Part shown: one piece after another, positions 16,601 to 28,262 of the stretch
Layout: each line of letters begins with the position of its first letter
Numbering within the stretch: the stretch's first letter is position 1
DNA from: a virus
Virus record (IMG/VR): IMGVR_UViG_3300020442_004149
Location: 1-30,100 of that record
Strand: one strand, 5' to 3'
Length of the DNA stretch: 30,100 bases
The notes under the pieces: generated by a model
Told to the model about the DNA's origin: nothing
The model's database searches: none
The model's input: only the letters and a program-made list of their open reading frames with translations
Made by a program: the position numbers and the translations under genes

Positions 16601-19600
16601 TAATATCTATGTCGGATTTGTATAGGTCTTCCACTGCAATTGCATCCGACTCGTATATTGATTCGTATATCGGAGCATTTTCAACTGTTGCAAATTGAAA
16701 ATCAAAATTGTTATTACTTTCATTTAAGGAAGAATCAAATGAATCGGTGATATTACTTGAGTTATTTCGTATCCAACTTTTATTTCTTGTTCTGTCTGCA
16801 TTACTAATTATCCACTGCCAACCTTCCTTATATATTATCCAATCACCAATTGGTTTTTGTTTGTAAAATATACCCGACGATGATTCTACTTTTTCGTACT
16901 TTCCATTTACCTTCTCCACATCTTTAGTAAAACCAGATACAATTATGTCACCTTCGGAATTAAAAACATTTGTATTTTTTGGAAAGTAAAAATCTCCACC
17001 CCCACCATTCAGTGTACTAAACTTTGTTGGTCTTTCTTGATTTTTATGTTCGTCGAATATGTACACTAATTTATCGTTTTTAAAATACTCCACTTCTGTC
17101 ATTCCACTTCCAATTGGGTCAATATTTGACAAAATCCATCTATCAAATAAATTACTATAAAAAATATACCACCAAGTATTTTTATTGTTCGTGTATACTG
17201 ATTTTCCGTTGTATAATTCATATCCACGAATATATGTTCCGTTTGCCGAAAACATCTTTCCGTGAAACGAAGAAATACTATAACCCGAATATTCTCGTTC
17301 GTTTAATATCAAGAAAAAGTTTTCAATTCCACGTTGTGTGTAAGTAAAACTATCATTTGCAAGTTCATTAATTTCAATTTTATAGTTTGTATATTCATCG
17401 TTCATATCAAGCATCAATTTACTATCCAACACATCTTCCGAATATATTACTACTTTTTCACTTATTTGACTTTCACTTTTGCTAAATTCACGTATAATAC
17501 CCTGATCAAAAAATAAAGAATGCTTTCCTCGTATTCCAAAATAAACAAAAACATCTTCACGACTTGCAGTTGATTTTAATATTTCATTAAAATCATCGTA
17601 GTTTTTGGGTTGAAATATAAGTTGATCTGATTCAGATTCATTTTCTGACTTGCTCCACCTGCTTTCACAATTATTCAAATGATCCTCACTTTTTCCACTC
17701 ACTCTTTCATTTTTTATTTCGTCAAGATATCCCACAAAATAAAATTTATTATCATACGATGTGCCGGCATCAGTATATGAGTTTACCAACACCTCAAAGA
17801 AACACATCCTCAGTCCATTAGATGTATTTGAAATGTTTTCACTTGCTTCTAATAAAGCATCTTCGTTTATTACTAGGTTTTCGTTTACAAATTCACCTGA
17901 CAAAATCGAATCTACAAGTTCTTGTCCGTTTGTTCCAACCGACAATGGTAAATTATTAGGTAAAATATAATCTCCAATTACATTTTTAGACAATGGAACG
18001 AAACCACTTCCATATTCAACTATTTCAGGTGAATCACTTTTTAGAAAGGGTGCATCAAATCTGTATAATCTTTTTTCAGATAATGTATTCAAAAATTTAT
18101 TACTATATTTTACTTGATGTCCGTTTAGTGTTCCTGTTTCTTCAAGTAATAAAGTAATATCAAGTAAGTCTACATCTGGTATCTGAGTATTAATTTCATC
18201 TAACTGACCCATTTTCCATATAAATGAAATTTCGTTTTTAATATTTATTTGTTTATATTTGTTTAAAAGTTCCTGTGAACAAGCAAGTAACTTTAAATTT
18301 CTAATATGGTTTGTTTTAAGTTTTATTTCCGTTGAAATTTTATAGTCTAGCATAAAAGGTTTTTTGACTATATCTTTTATTTTTATATTATACGATGATG
18401 AATATAATCCAGACGATTTTCGTTTTCCGTCTTCATAAAAAATATCAAAATCAGATTTTCTAATATGTGACAATACTTGTGTGTTTTCATTAATCTGTAT
18501 TATGTTTTTATTTTGAGAAGGTTTTGGTATAAAATCGTAATATGAAAAACTTTTAAATATACCTGTTGTATTTTTATTATTTTGTATCACAGGAACTAAA
18601 TTAGAAGCACGATAACCTAGATTAAAATCAACAATTTTATTAATGCTTAACTCACCACTCGAATTTACTCCGTCTGATGCTATGTATGGGGAGTTACAAT
18701 CATAATAACTTATTTCGTTGAATATTTTACCAAGAACTACTAAGTTTGATACATATCCTGTGAACAATCTTCCTATGAACTTTCCGTCTTGTACATTTAT
18801 ATGTTCAAAAGAACCATCAAATATTTTTTTATTTTCTTTGGTATATTCGTAAAACTTTCCATCTTGGTTTAAGTCTATGTATCTTCCGTAAAATTCACCA
18901 TATATTCTACAATTCAGTATTCCTCGTATGTACCCACCCTCGACTCTGTTAATTTCAGAAGAAAATGTATTAATTTGTAAAATTCTATCATTTTTAATAT
19001 TAGTCGTAACCGTTGCACCATCATCTGCACTTCCGTAAAATGAACTAATCGTAGATGATACTTCCATTGATTGTAGTGGTGTTTTTAAGCAACCACCGTC
19101 AAATTCAGTACACATATTTGAAAATAAAACAGGTAGATTGTTTACATCTGCCTTTGCATTATTTTGCTTTTTTTCTTTTATCCAATAATCTGCTTGATCA
19201 AATATTTCAGGTTCTTTTAAAAACTCAGGATCCTTGTTAATAAGTATCCAACAATCATACGACTTACTGAAAAATATAAACCAACTCTTTGATTTGTTCT
19301 TGAACAGAGGTTTGTTATTTACGTTTTTTGAAGAAAGATATTCACCATTTGCAGAATAAAATCCAATATATTGATCTTGTATTTTTATATTTTTCGTGAA
19401 TCCTGAAATCGTTAAAACAATTGAATTATATACAAAAGAAATATTCCCTATATTTTTATCAGAATTGTACAAGTGTAAATCCTTTTGGATTTTCTCGACT
19501 TTATACTCCTTTCCGTCAATAAAATATGTACCGTTGTTCACGTAAGTACCAAACACACGATCATCAAAATCTAAATCAGGAATTATATTACCAGTAAAAT

Positions 19601-22600
19601 TGTCATTATATGAATTTCCTTTTATTCTATCAATTGACATTCCAGAATCAATAATAAGAATATTTTTGTCTTTGGTTTTAAATCTTGCACGTGTATCTTC
19701 GTTTGCAAAGTTTGCTATATTTTTTCTTTGTGTACTTCTTGATCTTAAATTTATTTGCTTTAAATTATGTACATTGTGACTTTTCGTTCCATCTATAATA
19801 GTAGTTTCTATTACATTTTCCACTTTGGGTGATTTTATTTTATGTCTTTCTAATATACTCGGTTCTATTAAAAGTCCTGAAATAAGACGTGTTCTTGCTG
19901 GTACAAGTTTTTCTACATTTTCAAAAAAAGAAGCATCAACATATGTCTTAAGAATGTTTAAATAAGCCTGCCAATCTATTTTACCAAAACCCTCTTTGTA
20001 AAAAACTTTTCTAAATTGCTCAAATTTTTTATATTCGGTTTCGTATAAATCGAGTGGATCACCTATATATTCTCCAATATCAAAATTTCCAAAGAAACGA
20101 ATTATTTCTCTATTTAAAATGTCCGTTGGACTCATTGTACACAATACGGTGTTATTATCAATTGATACTCTATCAAGTTCTTTTCTTGTTACACTTTTTT
20201 TTGGATTGAGAACACCTGTTTTTATTTGAGTTTCGTGTCTAATTTTTGCATTACTAAATGCCTGTGAACCAAAACTTGGCAATTTTGCATATTGTGTTGT
20301 TGAACTTCCTTCAAAGTCGTATGGATATTCTGTATTTGTAAAATTATACAATTTTACATATTTCATAGAATCATCGATTGCCGAGTTCTCTATTTGTCCA
20401 TACCCCAATCCGTCTTTACTACTTATATCAACGGGTAAATCAAAATTAAGTTTAAGAAATAAATTATTTGCAATATTATGTGGATCACCAAGACTATAAC
20501 CTTGGTCGTAGAATATATGATCATTAAAATTTTCTGAAGTAATCTGTGTTTTATATAATCTAACTTTGTCAATAAGTCCACAGAATAATGATGTTGAATA
20601 ATTTCCTATACATAAATTATTATCGTCTGTTTCTTTTAGGTCACCACAAAAGTTTTTAAATTCAAAATCTGTTATTTTTGTATTAGTGGTAACATCAAGT
20701 ACAAGGTTACCATCTATTTGTTTTCTTATACACGTTTCAATAAAGTAAGATGATAATTTGCTTGTATCTTTCACAGTTTGTAATAAAATATGTATAAATT
20801 CTTCAGTAAATAAATAAATTGGATTTTCTTGCAATGAAGGTGTATATACTTTGTCAGTTGAAACAAGTGAAGATCCTATATTTTTATACTCAAAATAAAA
20901 TCGTCCGTATTCATTTTTTTTCTTTTCATCAAACTCTAAGCAAAATCTCCATGTATTTGTCTCCATTAAAATTAAATCTTCAACAAATCCATTATTAAGT
21001 TCTCGATCATTTATTATTCTACTAACATATGTTTTATTTAATTTAAAACACATTTCAACACATCTTATATCATTTGAGTTCCATTCTATTTCAAGATACT
21101 TTGAAGAATCTATTTTATCATCATCAGGATCAAATTTTAAAGCAAAACTATAAGCATTAAATTCAAACCAATTATCACTTGCAGTTGTGTCATGTGACAA
21201 TCCTCCATATTCTTTTATACTTAGAAAGTGACTTGGAAGTCCGTAGCACTTCATCAATGCACTAATAGACTTTTCTGTTCCTATGTGTTTTACGATATTA
21301 GGTAAATTGTTTAGTATGCGTCTCCATATAATAGACCGTCTTGTTTTTATTAAAGAAGATGTATCCGACACTTCTAAATTTGAATCATCTCCCGAATCAT
21401 CTTCTCCTGTAAATGAAAGTCCAAGAGATGATAGCATATATTGTACAAGTTTGTTTGGTATTCCACGTTCTTCGTGGTTCGAGGCATTTCGAACTTTTCC
21501 CATATTGTCTATAAAAGACACCAATGTATCAAACTGAACACCAACTGAGTTTAGGAAAATAAGAAAATCTTTATTATCCTCATTTCTTGACAGAAACTCA
21601 GGTATACTATTTACAAGTGAAGCATCGTTTTTTTCATCATAAGATGAAGCATCTTTTGCCTGAAACAGATACCATTGATATGTTCCTGTTGACGCAAACT
21701 CGTCTACATTCTCGGGTAAAATTTCCGGCATTCTTTTTAGTATGCTTTCGGAATTTAAAATATTTTCATATCCCACAGATACAGACTCCCCCATAAAACT
21801 TCCACTTGCGTTTGAGTCTATTTTTAATTCAGAGTTTATATAATGTAAATTTGAAATTGTAAACCAGTCGGAATTAATTGTAGTTCTTTGTTTGTTGGAA
21901 ACAACCCACCTACCGAATGTATCATCGTTGTTTTCGTTGTATACAACCTCATAGAATATATAAAAGTTAGAAATCCTATGTTTAAACTCACGTTGATTAT
22001 TAAAAAACCCAACAGGTTCATAGACACCATTTGCCCAACCCACAGAACCAAACGTATCTTGATTTTTTTCAATACCACTAACTTGTAGATTATTTGTTCT
22101 AGGCCACGTAGTAGAAACCTCCGATATGTATGTTGTGTATGCCAAAGATGTTTGCTCTGTGTCCTCTTCATCTGTCCACAATATCTTAGAAATTATTGGA
22201 GTACTGCTATCTGTAAACGCATCATCACTAATTGAAGTTAAACGTACCACTATTTTATTCGCAGTTGAAAACGAAAAATAAGGATTTGTTGTCTGACTTT
22301 TGGACACACTTGATTTGTCATGTTTTCGTCTAAACCACTTTCCTATCTCATTGCTTATGTGTGATGACAAAGTATGTGGTTGCATTCCATCGTAAATGCT
22401 TATTTCTCCGTGATTAGGAGTTTTTTTAGATGTAAACTTTATTTGGATAGAATCATCATCTGGTAATTGTATCTCAAAACCATATATCTGTGATATGTTT
22501 TGATTGCGATTTATTGTATTTTCTTCCTCCGGTTTATTTGTAATACTCGTTAAATTATTAAATTCAATAATTGCAGTTGCGTCATCACTTTTGTTTTCAA

Positions 22601-24236
22601 AAAACAAATATCTTTCATATCCATCAAGTGAAGTAAGTATTTGTTTTTGCTTTTCTTTTTCTTTTGCAATTTCAAGTGTTCTAAGCAAACGAACTGAGTT
22701 TTCAGATATTTTTGCTTCGATATTCCCGATACTTGTTTCGTATTGTAAGTTATATATTTCTTTTTCTATGTTTTTAATTTTGTGCGAAATAACAGAATAG
22801 TTTGTTATTTTAAATAGAAAAGAATCTATTCGTGATTTTGCAGAAGAATATTTTACAAAATTATTAAAGTCAGAATAATCGACATTTAAACTTAAATCTG
22901 ATGTTGCTGATGTATTGAAGTACGCAGCCACATCTCCACTAACATTTTCTATTAGGTCTTCTTGGTTGTATTCTTTTGTGCCACGTGAAGTGCTTACTAA
23001 TGTTAAATTTGGTTGACGAAGTTTACGGGTCGCAACTTTAGATGTCTTATTTAAAATGGTTGTGTAATATAAATCGTCAGAATAATACAAACCACTTATA
23101 TAAAATCTAGTATTAATTTCAACATCTTGATCAAGTGGTTTTGCTAATTTTACCACTAATGGGGTGTATGCTGACTCACCCACAACCTCGGTTGATTTTG
23201 CATATTTTACAATAGGTATTCCATTTCCGAATCCAAGATTTATTACATTATTTAAAAACCTATCAAATCTTTGTGCATATACTTCATTTACATATTCTAT
23301 ATCATACGAATACATTAATAGTTCACGATAAATAGAAATTGAACTATCTGTTGCGGGTAAAAGACTTAGTGTCGGGTGTTTCGTTATTATATAATTTACT
23401 ACAAGTAAATATTCCTCATAAAAATCTGTTTGAGAGAATACATTAGTATACTTTGTTAAAATTATATTTCTATACAGTTTTTTGCACTTTCCATAATATT
23501 CATTTATATCAATGAATAAATTTTTCTGATTCAAATTCATTGAACTCGAAAGAGACTCAATATTTTGTTCGTAATCTTGTATTTGAAGTTCTAATTCATT
23601 TTGAAGATCAGAAGATGAGTAATTTAGTGATTTAACAAAATTTTCTGTTTCATAAAAAATATGAGATACAACAACTCGTCTATTTGAAAAATTCTCAAAT
23701 TCAAATCCAAGGGCAATATCTTCTGCTTTATTGGAGGTTTTCGATACTTCTGGTATTATTTTAATTTCACTACGACTTGGTGATATTTCCTTAATAATTA
23801 AAAACGAACTTGATTCAGAAGAACCAACCACATCATTACGCATTGAAATTCCGACTTTATATGCACTTGGAGCAGTTGCGCCTAATTTCTTGAGTTGATC
23901 TGTAAACGATAATATCAATTTATTATCTTTTACCAAATATCGTGAACCGACTACATCTACACTTCCTATTATATTGTCATCATTATAGTCAAAAAAATTA
24001 AAATTTACTTTGTTAAAATCTTCACTTCCTTGGATCGTAGACCAATATAACAAATCGTTTGTTGTGGAGTATACCGAAAATTCTACTATATCTTTTGAAG
24101 ACTTACCAAATGTTCTAATTGAAGGTTCTTCGTTTAATACAATATTAAGTAAACTTTCATCAACTATATACCCACGTTGAAATGGTTCATCATTTTTAAT
24201 ATTAGGTTCTTTAATATATTGTATTAAGGAATTCAT
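13698..24236 (-). CDS. Giant baseplate/tail adhesin-like protein with gp7/gpI-like N-terminal region
   Basis: A 3512-residue uninterrupted protein filling over a third of the window. Residues 1-1015 resemble wedge proteins near the T4 gp7 position, with a coiled coil near 480-540. Near 880-1015 is a gpI/gp7-like stretch ([47 protein letters not shown]). A LamG-like region follows at about 1020-1260. The middle is beta-rich and holds at least four related aromatic modules (N-K-x-W-x-I-F-Y, then W-x-I-x-N-x-D-P) near 16.2-16.35, 16.8-16.9, 17.1-17.3 and 19.2-19.4 kb. The end has a Thr-Pro linker, a Cys-rich domain (3242-3351), a second Thr-Pro linker of 54 residues, and a related Cys-rich domain (3407-3512). 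It likely joins baseplate assembly to host recognition; the receptor-binding role is inferred. The gp7 relation is probable but not certain. Confidence 0.8.
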   Translation of the reverse strand: MNSLIQYIKEPNIKNDEPFQRGYIVDESLLNIVLNEEPSIRTFGKSSKDIVEFSVYSTTNDLLYWSTIQGSEDFNKVNFNFFDYNDDNIIGSVDVVGSRYLVKDNKLILSFTDQLKKLGATAPSAYKVGISMRNDVVGSSESSSFLIIKEISPSRSEIKIIPEVSKTSNKAEDIALGFEFENFSNRRVVVSHIFYETENFVKSLNYSSSDLQNELELQIQDYEQNIESLSSSMNLNQKNLFIDINEYYGKCKKLYRNIILTKYTNVFSQTDFYEEYLLVVNYIITKHPTLSLLPATDSSISIYRELLMYSYDIEYVNEVYAQRFDRFLNNVINLGFGNGIPIVKYAKSTEVVGESAYTPLVVKLAKPLDQDVEINTRFYISGLYYSDDLYYTTILNKTSKVATRKLRQPNLTLVSTSRGTKEYNQEDLIENVSGDVAAYFNTSATSDLSLNVDYSDFNNFVKYSSAKSRIDSFLFKITNYSVISHKIKNIEKEIYNLQYETSIGNIEAKISENSVRLLRTLEIAKEKEKQKQILTSLDGYERYLFFENKSDDATAIIEFNNLTSITNKPEEENTINRNQNISQIYGFEIQLPDDDSIQIKFTSKKTPNHGEISIYDGMQPHTLSSHISNEIGKWFRRKHDKSSVSKSQTTNPYFSFSTANKIVVRLTSISDDAFTDSSTPIISKILWTDEEDTEQTSLAYTTYISEVSTTWPRTNNLQVSGIEKNQDTFGSVGWANGVYEPVGFFNNQREFKHRISNFYIFYEVVYNENNDDTFGRWVVSNKQRTTINSDWFTISNLHYINSELKIDSNASGSFMGESVSVGYENILNSESILKRMPEILPENVDEFASTGTYQWYLFQAKDASSYDEKNDASLVNSIPEFLSRNEDNKDFLIFLNSVGVQFDTLVSFIDNMGKVRNASNHEERGIPNKLVQYMLSSLGLSFTGEDDSGDDSNLEVSDTSSLIKTRRSIIWRRILNNLPNIVKHIGTEKSISALMKCYGLPSHFLSIKEYGGLSHDTTASDNWFEFNAYSFALKFDPDDDKIDSSKYLEIEWNSNDIRCVEMCFKLNKTYVSRIINDRELNNGFVEDLILMETNTWRFCLEFDEKKKNEYGRFYFEYKNIGSSLVSTDKVYTPSLQENPIYLFTEEFIHILLQTVKDTSKLSSYFIETCIRKQIDGNLVLDVTTNTKITDFEFKNFCGDLKETDDNNLCIGNYSTSLFCGLIDKVRLYKTQITSENFNDHIFYDQGYSLGDPHNIANNLFLKLNFDLPVDISSKDGLGYGQIENSAIDDSMKYVKLYNFTNTEYPYDFEGSSTTQYAKLPSFGSQAFSNAKIRHETQIKTGVLNPKKSVTRKELDRVSIDNNTVLCTMSPTDILNREIIRFFGNFDIGEYIGDPLDLYETEYKKFEQFRKVFYKEGFGKIDWQAYLNILKTYVDASFFENVEKLVPARTRLISGLLIEPSILERHKIKSPKVENVIETTIIDGTKSHNVHNLKQINLRSRSTQRKNIANFANEDTRARFKTKDKNILIIDSGMSIDRIKGNSYNDNFTGNIIPDLDFDDRVFGTYVNNGTYFIDGKEYKVEKIQKDLHLYNSDKNIGNISFVYNSIVLTISGFTKNIKIQDQYIGFYSANGEYLSSKNVNNKPLFKNKSKSWFIFFSKSYDCWILINKDPEFLKEPEIFDQADYWIKEKKQNNAKADVNNLPVLFSNMCTEFDGGCLKTPLQSMEVSSTISSFYGSADDGATVTTNIKNDRILQINTFSSEINRVEGGYIRGILNCRIYGEFYGRYIDLNQDGKFYEYTKENKKIFDGSFEHINVQDGKFIGRLFTGYVSNLVVLGKIFNEISYYDCNSPYIASDGVNSSGELSINKIVDFNLGYRASNLVPVIQNNKNTTGIFKSFSYYDFIPKPSQNKNIIQINENTQVLSHIRKSDFDIFYEDGKRKSSGLYSSSYNIKIKDIVKKPFMLDYKISTEIKLKTNHIRNLKLLACSQELLNKYKQINIKNEISFIWKMGQLDEINTQIPDVDLLDITLLLEETGTLNGHQVKYSNKFLNTLSEKRLYRFDAPFLKSDSPEIVEYGSGFVPLSKNVIGDYILPNNLPLSVGTNGQELVDSILSGEFVNENLVINEDALLEASENISNTSNGLRMCFFEVLVNSYTDAGTSYDNKFYFVGYLDEIKNERVSGKSEDHLNNCESRWSKSENESESDQLIFQPKNYDDFNEILKSTASREDVFVYFGIRGKHSLFFDQGIIREFSKSESQISEKVVIYSEDVLDSKLMLDMNDEYTNYKIEINELANDSFTYTQRGIENFFLILNEREYSGYSISSFHGKMFSANGTYIRGYELYNGKSVYTNNKNTWWYIFYSNLFDRWILSNIDPIGSGMTEVEYFKNDKLVYIFDEHKNQERPTKFSTLNGGGGDFYFPKNTNVFNSEGDIIVSGFTKDVEKVNGKYEKVESSSGIFYKQKPIGDWIIYKEGWQWIISNADRTRNKSWIRNNSSNITDSFDSSLNESNNNFDFQFATVENAPIYESIYESDAIAVEDLYKSDIDINIESKTNFVATGDSFVLIPNKRLFNTFQQISNKNLAWTLSVRSLNLILPAYGEYHENNTDTFCILTNRKLNESKILPYITISNKNIRGRYDGIDGFYLKTSDILNEYPLYKNINGWFIFYDNLSVSWKVVNGDPREDGSYYVMLENSSTNCEKRLLNLRVGYSNTNSNIQNFDESDENSFAWKNASSRENETEELKYGYIVDNVCDGCVGERQPIYNLQTTNTQKLPYTAFKRPQLPIAIYKYRIRKNAYADTIGYEFNSVKPHPLIKNKSEYFTETILTDIQDNEENKNQIKNLIKNIDMNSVDIFWSYDENLFLGEDFLLEDFKDSGSNTIHKTSIFTFKYVKNSYENVKTNICPIEINSTPNIFHSDISNFLKYKFEFNDNFNRSNFFVPPLKISVTNTINNKNKNANWRNLNYTTKSWEVADTISVQNSKIHLPNYIQEIEYKTKFTFGVRRFEDFQNTTEYTLPTDINFSISNFDIDYDLGNHDIKNNVLHEIITDFSNYDLVDIGKRGTFIDSGVPIVRRRSKRLIFSKTSTNTPSYTVDENGRLDYKPCVVRQRVPSIDAPVDSFWYIDDKPTENISVSNQLTPPQYPSMLSLSKQPEFYFKFEETDSVDLTPTPTPTPTPTDTSTPFVLSTPTPLEYTPTPTPTQTETPTPTPTPTPTPTPTPTQTPTPTQTPTPTPTPTPTQTLTPYDCCQDLSNSFNIQKDENLLEGGYITIVSSSEGKICYSEIKRNSTSTTPVTYNCPFGSSNFENGGLTFSLPAIPLEDILLRYESVDGVCYEVILPKFTSFGSVYPFSVIERTPTPTPTPTQTPTQTPTPTPTPTPTPTPTPTPTPTQTPTQTPTPTQTPTQTPTPIDCCGEMNTILQIDNNIGDYTNLGITISSSEDGTICFDDTSTEQQLKTDYLCPLNTSDFNQGGMTISLSRNFKSPLRIRFLRTNGDCYECELKNSVGYGVNILRKIT
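14022..14183 (-). repeat. Thr-Pro/Thr-Gln dipeptide tract between the two Cys-rich domains
   Basis: A six-base-period repeat of ACN-CCN codons, with occasional CAG or CAA for Gln, coding exactly 27 Thr-Pro or Thr-Gln pairs. The third codon positions vary, so it is held at protein level rather than being a fresh DNA expansion. Such tracts form extended stiff linkers between domains. Confidence 0.9.
14184..14513 (-). other. First copy of a terminal Cys-rich domain in the giant protein
   Basis: About 110 residues starting DCC (residue 3242), followed by KICYSE, YNCPF, GGLTFSL and VCYEV. The second copy (13701-14018) has DCC, TICFDD, YLCPL, GGMTISL and DCYEC in the same order. The five Cys positions of the first copy are all present in the second. 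The copies are well diverged, so the duplication is old. Function is unknown; disulfide-stabilised tip domains are a reasonable guess. Confidence 0.75.
14517..14747 (-). repeat. Second Thr-Pro-rich tract before the first Cys-rich domain
   Basis: Codes 77 residues of Thr-Pro pairs with Gln, Glu and Asp substitutions, broken by two short non-repeat segments (FVLS and LEY). The DNA has the same six-base period as the other tract with mixed third positions. It links the beta-rich body of the giant protein to its Cys-rich end. Confidence 0.88.
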
Positions 24237-24250
24237 TATAAAATTATATT

Positions 24251-24838
24251 TTAATTTCCAAGAAACGGAAATTGATCAACATCGGACATCGTTCCGTTTT
24301 CAATTTGCTCTTGTGATAGTGGAAGAAATGGAAACTTAGGACTAAAATCATCTTTTGATTTACCCTCACCGTTTTGTATTCGTTGACTAATTATTAAGTC
24401 TTTTGTTGCAGTATACATTTCAGCTGCTTCTTCTTTAAACTTAACATTTCTTTCCATTTCTTTATCTAATATATTGCTCAGTTCGTCTATCTGTGCTTGT
24501 AAAAGTTGCTCTTCTTCTATTCTGTTTTCTTGTTCTTCTTCTATTTCTGAATATAGTGCGTTAACATCATCTTCTTGATCGACTCCCTCTACATCGGTAA
24601 ATTCCTCAAAATCAATTGAAAAAAAGGTTTCAATTTGCTCTTGCTTTTGTGTAGTTTTTTCTATGGGAACTCCTACAAGATAATCACCCAAATTACTTTC
24701 TTGTGTAATTTCATCAAACGAAATGTTAAAATTTCCAGCAGAGTCTACATTGTTATTTAATGTACCACTTTTTAGTAGTTCATCAAGTCCGTCTTTATTA
24801 AAATTTTCGTCAGAAATATATTTCGGTAGATTATACAT
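24251..24838 (-). CDS. Acidic coiled-coil protein of unknown function in the baseplate cluster
   Basis: A 195-residue, strongly acidic protein, not recognised. Residues of about 85-150 form a Glu-rich helix (for example [20 protein letters not shown]) likely to be a coiled coil. The C-terminus is Pro/Phe-rich (KFPFLPLSQ, and QFPFLGN at the end), with the short motif FPFL occurring twice. It lies between the DNRLRE-domain protein and the giant protein, one base after the first and 14 before the second. It may be a small connector or chaperone for the giant protein; this is inferred only from position. Confidence 0.75.
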   Translation of the reverse strand: MYNLPKYISDENFNKDGLDELLKSGTLNNNVDSAGNFNISFDEITQESNLGDYLVGVPIEKTTQKQEQIETFFSIDFEEFTDVEGVDQEDDVNALYSEIEEEQENRIEEEQLLQAQIDELSNILDKEMERNVKFKEEAAEMYTATKDLIISQRIQNGEGKSKDDFSPKFPFLPLSQEQIENGTMSDVDQFPFLGN

Positions 24839-24839
24839 T

Positions 24840-26297
24840 TTATGATATTATTCTAAAGTTTCTTTTGTCTGCGTGTATTTCTATTTCTTCATCTATTTCT
24901 GTTTTTAGAAAAAAGGTATAAAACCTTCCAACTGCAAGACACCCAAAATCAAAATTAAAGTAGTGTCCGTTTGAATCACATGAAATTTTTGTGTATTTAC
25001 TAAAATCAATTAATACCTCGTCGGTTTCTGCATCACGTACGGAATAGTAAATTCCATGTGTTACAAAGTTTTCTAATGAATATTGTGACTTTGATGCAAA
25101 TGTTTTTCTTGGTCTTTTACTTCTAACACCAACTCTAATTTTTTTTCGTTCAGTTTGTTTATATTCTTTTTTTATTGTTTTTAAAATCGGCATAAAGTCT
25201 TCTGAAATTAATTGGGTTATGTTTGATTTTTTCACCAAAATTTTTTCTACAGGACTTCCAAATGTACCTGTAATATTATTTTCATCAGTGCATTGTTTAT
25301 TTGTATCTACAACCAAATCAGTATCAATTACTATTGATGCCGATTCGAGTGAAGATGATTCAAGTGAAGATGACTCCAAAGAAGATGATTCGAGTGAAGA
25401 TGACTCCAAGGAAGATGATTCAAGTGACGATGACTCCAGTGAAGAAGATTCAAGTAATCCAGATTCTATGCTACCTGACTCTAAACTTATTTGTTCAATT
25501 GATCCCGAGTCTATTTGTGCTAAGTTGCCTTCTTCTATTTCTTTCATGGAATCAACGCATAAATCTGTTTCACATGATATAGATTTCATGTATACTTGCT
25601 CACACGGTTCAAACCTATAATCATCGTATCGTATCTCTAAATGAGGATAGTAAATTGTATTCGTATCTTTTGAAAAAAACTGAATTGATGAGTGTGCATC
25701 AATTGATTCCTCTGTAAATTTTAAAAGCAATCCATTGTTTTTTATATCACCGAGCAACCATGATTTTACTATGCTTGTAATATTTACTTTTATATCAGAA
25801 AATGCTTCTTTGAAAATAAATTTTAAGTCATCTGTGTCATTTATGTAATATGGAATTTCAGAATGTTCATAATAGTCTCCACCACCAATATAGTTTTTTG
25901 TAGTTCCATCGGATTTCCAAAAATTTTTTGCTACATCGGAATATCTCCAACTAGCACCTTTATATGAAAAATTTGTAGATTCTGTGTCATAGTATCTTCC
26001 AACTCCCTCGTCCCACGACTTCTTAAGTGGGTGTATACTAATTGAATCTTCAATTGATAACTCGGATGAATTTGCAATTTTTAAGTTTAAGTAAAATTCT
26101 GAATTAAGTAGTTTGTTTTTGTTTTTAGTAAAAAGATCATTACTAAATTCAAGTAAAACTCTACTTAACACAAGACCGTCTGTATCTGTGTTTACTTTTT
26201 TAATTTCAAGAATTTCGTCAAATCCTGAGTTTAGTTCAAGTAAATTACGGTGTTTGTATAAAGTTGTGTCTTTGTTTGGATATATAAAATAAATCAT
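24840..26297 (-). CDS. DNRLRE-domain virion protein with LESSS repeats
   Basis: A 485-residue protein. Residues 1-230 match the DNRLRE/disaggregatase-type beta-sandwich pattern: YPNKDTTLYKH, LSRVLLEF, KKSWDEGVGRYYD, a tail INITSIVKSWLLGD, and LLLKF. Residues of about 270-325 are a tandem LESSS pentapeptide. The C-terminal part has a basic segment (KTIKKEYKQTERKKIRVGV) and a beta-rich end (FNFDFGCLAVGRFYTFFLKT). The gene follows gp6 with an ATGA overlap of 4 bases. The position suggests a baseplate or fibre-attachment role; DNRLRE domains are usually carbohydrate-associated or adhesive. The LESSS tract is probably a flexible insertion. Confidence 0.75.
   Translation of the reverse strand: MIYFIYPNKDTTLYKHRNLLELNSGFDEILEIKKVNTDTDGLVLSRVLLEFSNDLFTKNKNKLLNSEFYLNLKIANSSELSIEDSISIHPLKKSWDEGVGRYYDTESTNFSYKGASWRYSDVAKNFWKSDGTTKNYIGGGDYYEHSEIPYYINDTDDLKFIFKEAFSDIKVNITSIVKSWLLGDIKNNGLLLKFTEESIDAHSSIQFFSKDTNTIYYPHLEIRYDDYRFEPCEQVYMKSISCETDLCVDSMKEIEEGNLAQIDSGSIEQISLESGSIESGLLESSSLESSSLESSSLESSSLESSSLESSSLESSSLESASIVIDTDLVVDTNKQCTDENNITGTFGSPVEKILVKKSNITQLISEDFMPILKTIKKEYKQTERKKIRVGVRSKRPRKTFASKSQYSLENFVTHGIYYSVRDAETDEVLIDFSKYTKISCDSNGHYFNFDFGCLAVGRFYTFFLKTEIDEEIEIHADKRNFRIIS
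25342..25455 (-). repeat. 15-bp tandem repeat coding LESSS pentapeptides
   Basis: About seven and a half 15-base units with a clear 30-base higher-order pattern: units reading GATGATTC on the plus strand alternate with units reading GATGACTC. This alternation suggests that a two-unit block was duplicated by slippage or recombination. On the coding strand it gives a Leu-Glu-Ser-Ser-Ser array. Confidence 0.88.
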
Positions 26298-28258
26298 ATT
26301 ACTCTTCCTGTTATATCACGGGACGGATACTTGAGTTCAAATATAGATGGGTCTTTTGATGGATAAATTGTTTTGTTTAATGTCGCAGACTCTATATCAT
26401 ATTCATTTTCAGAATAATTTCCATCATTTATATTTAAATTTTTAATTTCTAGTTTTGTAACATTTTTTACACCTGCCACCTTTGACATTTCTACTTCAAG
26501 TGTTCCCACATCAATTGGTTGGGAAATTTGCCACTTATCTATATTAAAAAACTCTGCTATAATTTCATTTAAAGAAAAAAGTATTTCTTTTTTATTAAAA
26601 TTCATATATGATGTTACTTCGTAGTTAACTCCTATGTTAATGATGAAAGCATTTGTCATATTAATACCATCTGTTAGCATTCTATAATTTGACAAATATT
26701 TACTTAGGTTTCTATAAACAAGTTCGTTTGGAGTAATTAATTTCTTATTTTCGTCAAAACTTAAAACATACAAATTTACTGCGAATGGATTATTAATTTC
26801 TCCGTAAACTCTATTTAATTCTTCGGGTTGTACGTCTTGTTCAAGAGAGTATGAGTTTTTTACAACATCTGTTTGTGCGAATGAATCCAGTGATCCATCT
26901 TTACTAACAAATGCCTTTGCGATACTTCCAAGTCGTGGTGGCATACTATATGCTCTTATTACATAGTCCTCACGTGTGACTGCACGATTTTGTGAAGAAA
27001 AACTAGAAAGTCCTTTGATTCGTATTTCATCTATTGATTCTTCACCACGACCACCGAGTGCAGGATCAGGATTGTTAACACCAACTGTATTTTTTATTGT
27101 TTCTAATACACCTTCTTCTCCATCAGATAAAAATGCGTTAGTTTCATTATATTTTATTTGAGTAATTGTTGTGAGTGAGTTGGATTTCAAATTAGATTCT
27201 ACTCCACCACCTGCGTAATACTCAATTGTTAATGTAGTATTTGCAGGTGCTTCTCCATATGTGTCAGATTTTAAAAAGTTGGCGGGGTCGTAAGAAGACT
27301 CAAAGTTTTTAGTTGCCTTTAAAGAAGAACCTACTGTATTCAGTGAAGGTATAACAATTTCTTCATCTATTTTATCTTTACCTGCACCAAATTCTAAAGT
27401 TGTTGTATTATCACTATTAACAAATGAAGAAAACCTCTTTGAAGTTTTAATGTACCTTAACAAATAAGGAACTGTTAGTGATAAGTTACTTGTGTTTGGA
27501 CTTGTTTTATCTGTATTTGGTTCTTCGATCAATATTGTATCTTGTGATAAATAATCGACTTCATAGTATTTGTTTCCACTTGAGTCTATAACTGAAATTA
27601 TTTCAAGAACATCTGTGTCTGGTAATTCTACTTGGAAAAATTCGTTTGCTTCTCCAACGGTTACAGTAAATGTTTTTCTTGTTCCTGCTGATGCCATTAC
27701 CTTTTTATTTAATAAGTAGAATTGAGGTTGACCAAGTTGATCTCTTTGAAAAACACTTATTTCGGTTGGAGAACTTGGTTCATCCATTCCGAAGTTTATT
27801 GGTTCTGTTGTTCTAAAAATTGTTGAAGAACCACCACTAGATACTATCTCCATGCCTTCATCTATATTAAGTGCGAACTTAATATCTGGTTCTACCGTTC
27901 CGTCTTCTGCTATTTTTGATGGAACTAACTGAAATACGTCAAGAGTGGTTGTCGCCGCAACACTTGCTTTTGGTTTATATCCAAGATAATTTGCTAATGT
28001 AATTACATTTTTTCTTTCACTTGCATATTGCAAAAAACCTTCTTTAAATTGATAATCAATATAATAAGACAACACATCACCAACATAACTTACAAGGTCA
28101 ACAAACATCATACCTGTTGAATTTTCACTAAAATCTTTGTATGTTTTTGAATAGTATGTTTTGATATAATCAATTAAATTAGTTTTAAAACTATCAAAGT
28201 CTTTGCTTAAATAGTTTATTTCTTTTTTTCCGTCTTGAATAGTATTTAGATTATCCAT
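26294..28258 (-). CDS. gp6: Baseplate wedge protein, T4 gp6-like (baseplate_J family)
   Basis: A 654-residue protein, close to T4 gp6 (660). The N-terminus has DFDSFKTNLIDYIKTYY, GMMFVDLVSYVGDVLSYYID and NVITLANYLGYKP, the typical gp6/gpJ opening. The middle has RAVTREDYVIRAYSMPPRLG and the C-terminal half ends in the conserved DVGTLEVEMSKVAGVKNV. It forms the inner baseplate ring that joins neighbouring wedges and carries the conformational change on tail contraction. It follows gp25 by 4 bases and overlaps the next gene by 4, as expected for the wedge module. Confidence 0.94.
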   Translation of the reverse strand: MDNLNTIQDGKKEINYLSKDFDSFKTNLIDYIKTYYSKTYKDFSENSTGMMFVDLVSYVGDVLSYYIDYQFKEGFLQYASERKNVITLANYLGYKPKASVAATTTLDVFQLVPSKIAEDGTVEPDIKFALNIDEGMEIVSSGGSSTIFRTTEPINFGMDEPSSPTEISVFQRDQLGQPQFYLLNKKVMASAGTRKTFTVTVGEANEFFQVELPDTDVLEIISVIDSSGNKYYEVDYLSQDTILIEEPNTDKTSPNTSNLSLTVPYLLRYIKTSKRFSSFVNSDNTTTLEFGAGKDKIDEEIVIPSLNTVGSSLKATKNFESSYDPANFLKSDTYGEAPANTTLTIEYYAGGGVESNLKSNSLTTITQIKYNETNAFLSDGEEGVLETIKNTVGVNNPDPALGGRGEESIDEIRIKGLSSFSSQNRAVTREDYVIRAYSMPPRLGSIAKAFVSKDGSLDSFAQTDVVKNSYSLEQDVQPEELNRVYGEINNPFAVNLYVLSFDENKKLITPNELVYRNLSKYLSNYRMLTDGINMTNAFIINIGVNYEVTSYMNFNKKEILFSLNEIIAEFFNIDKWQISQPIDVGTLEVEMSKVAGVKNVTKLEIKNLNINDGNYSENEYDIESATLNKTIYPSKDPSIFELKYPSRDITGRVI

Positions 28259-28262
28259 TTTT

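Noticed and set aside
21836-22171. Additional minus-strand frame inside the giant gene
   Set aside because: It is an off-frame shadow with no recognisable protein features; the giant frame is intact here.
25219-25620. Plus-strand frame with SEDDS repeats
   Set aside because: It is the antisense reading of the LESSS array in a well-supported minus-strand gene.
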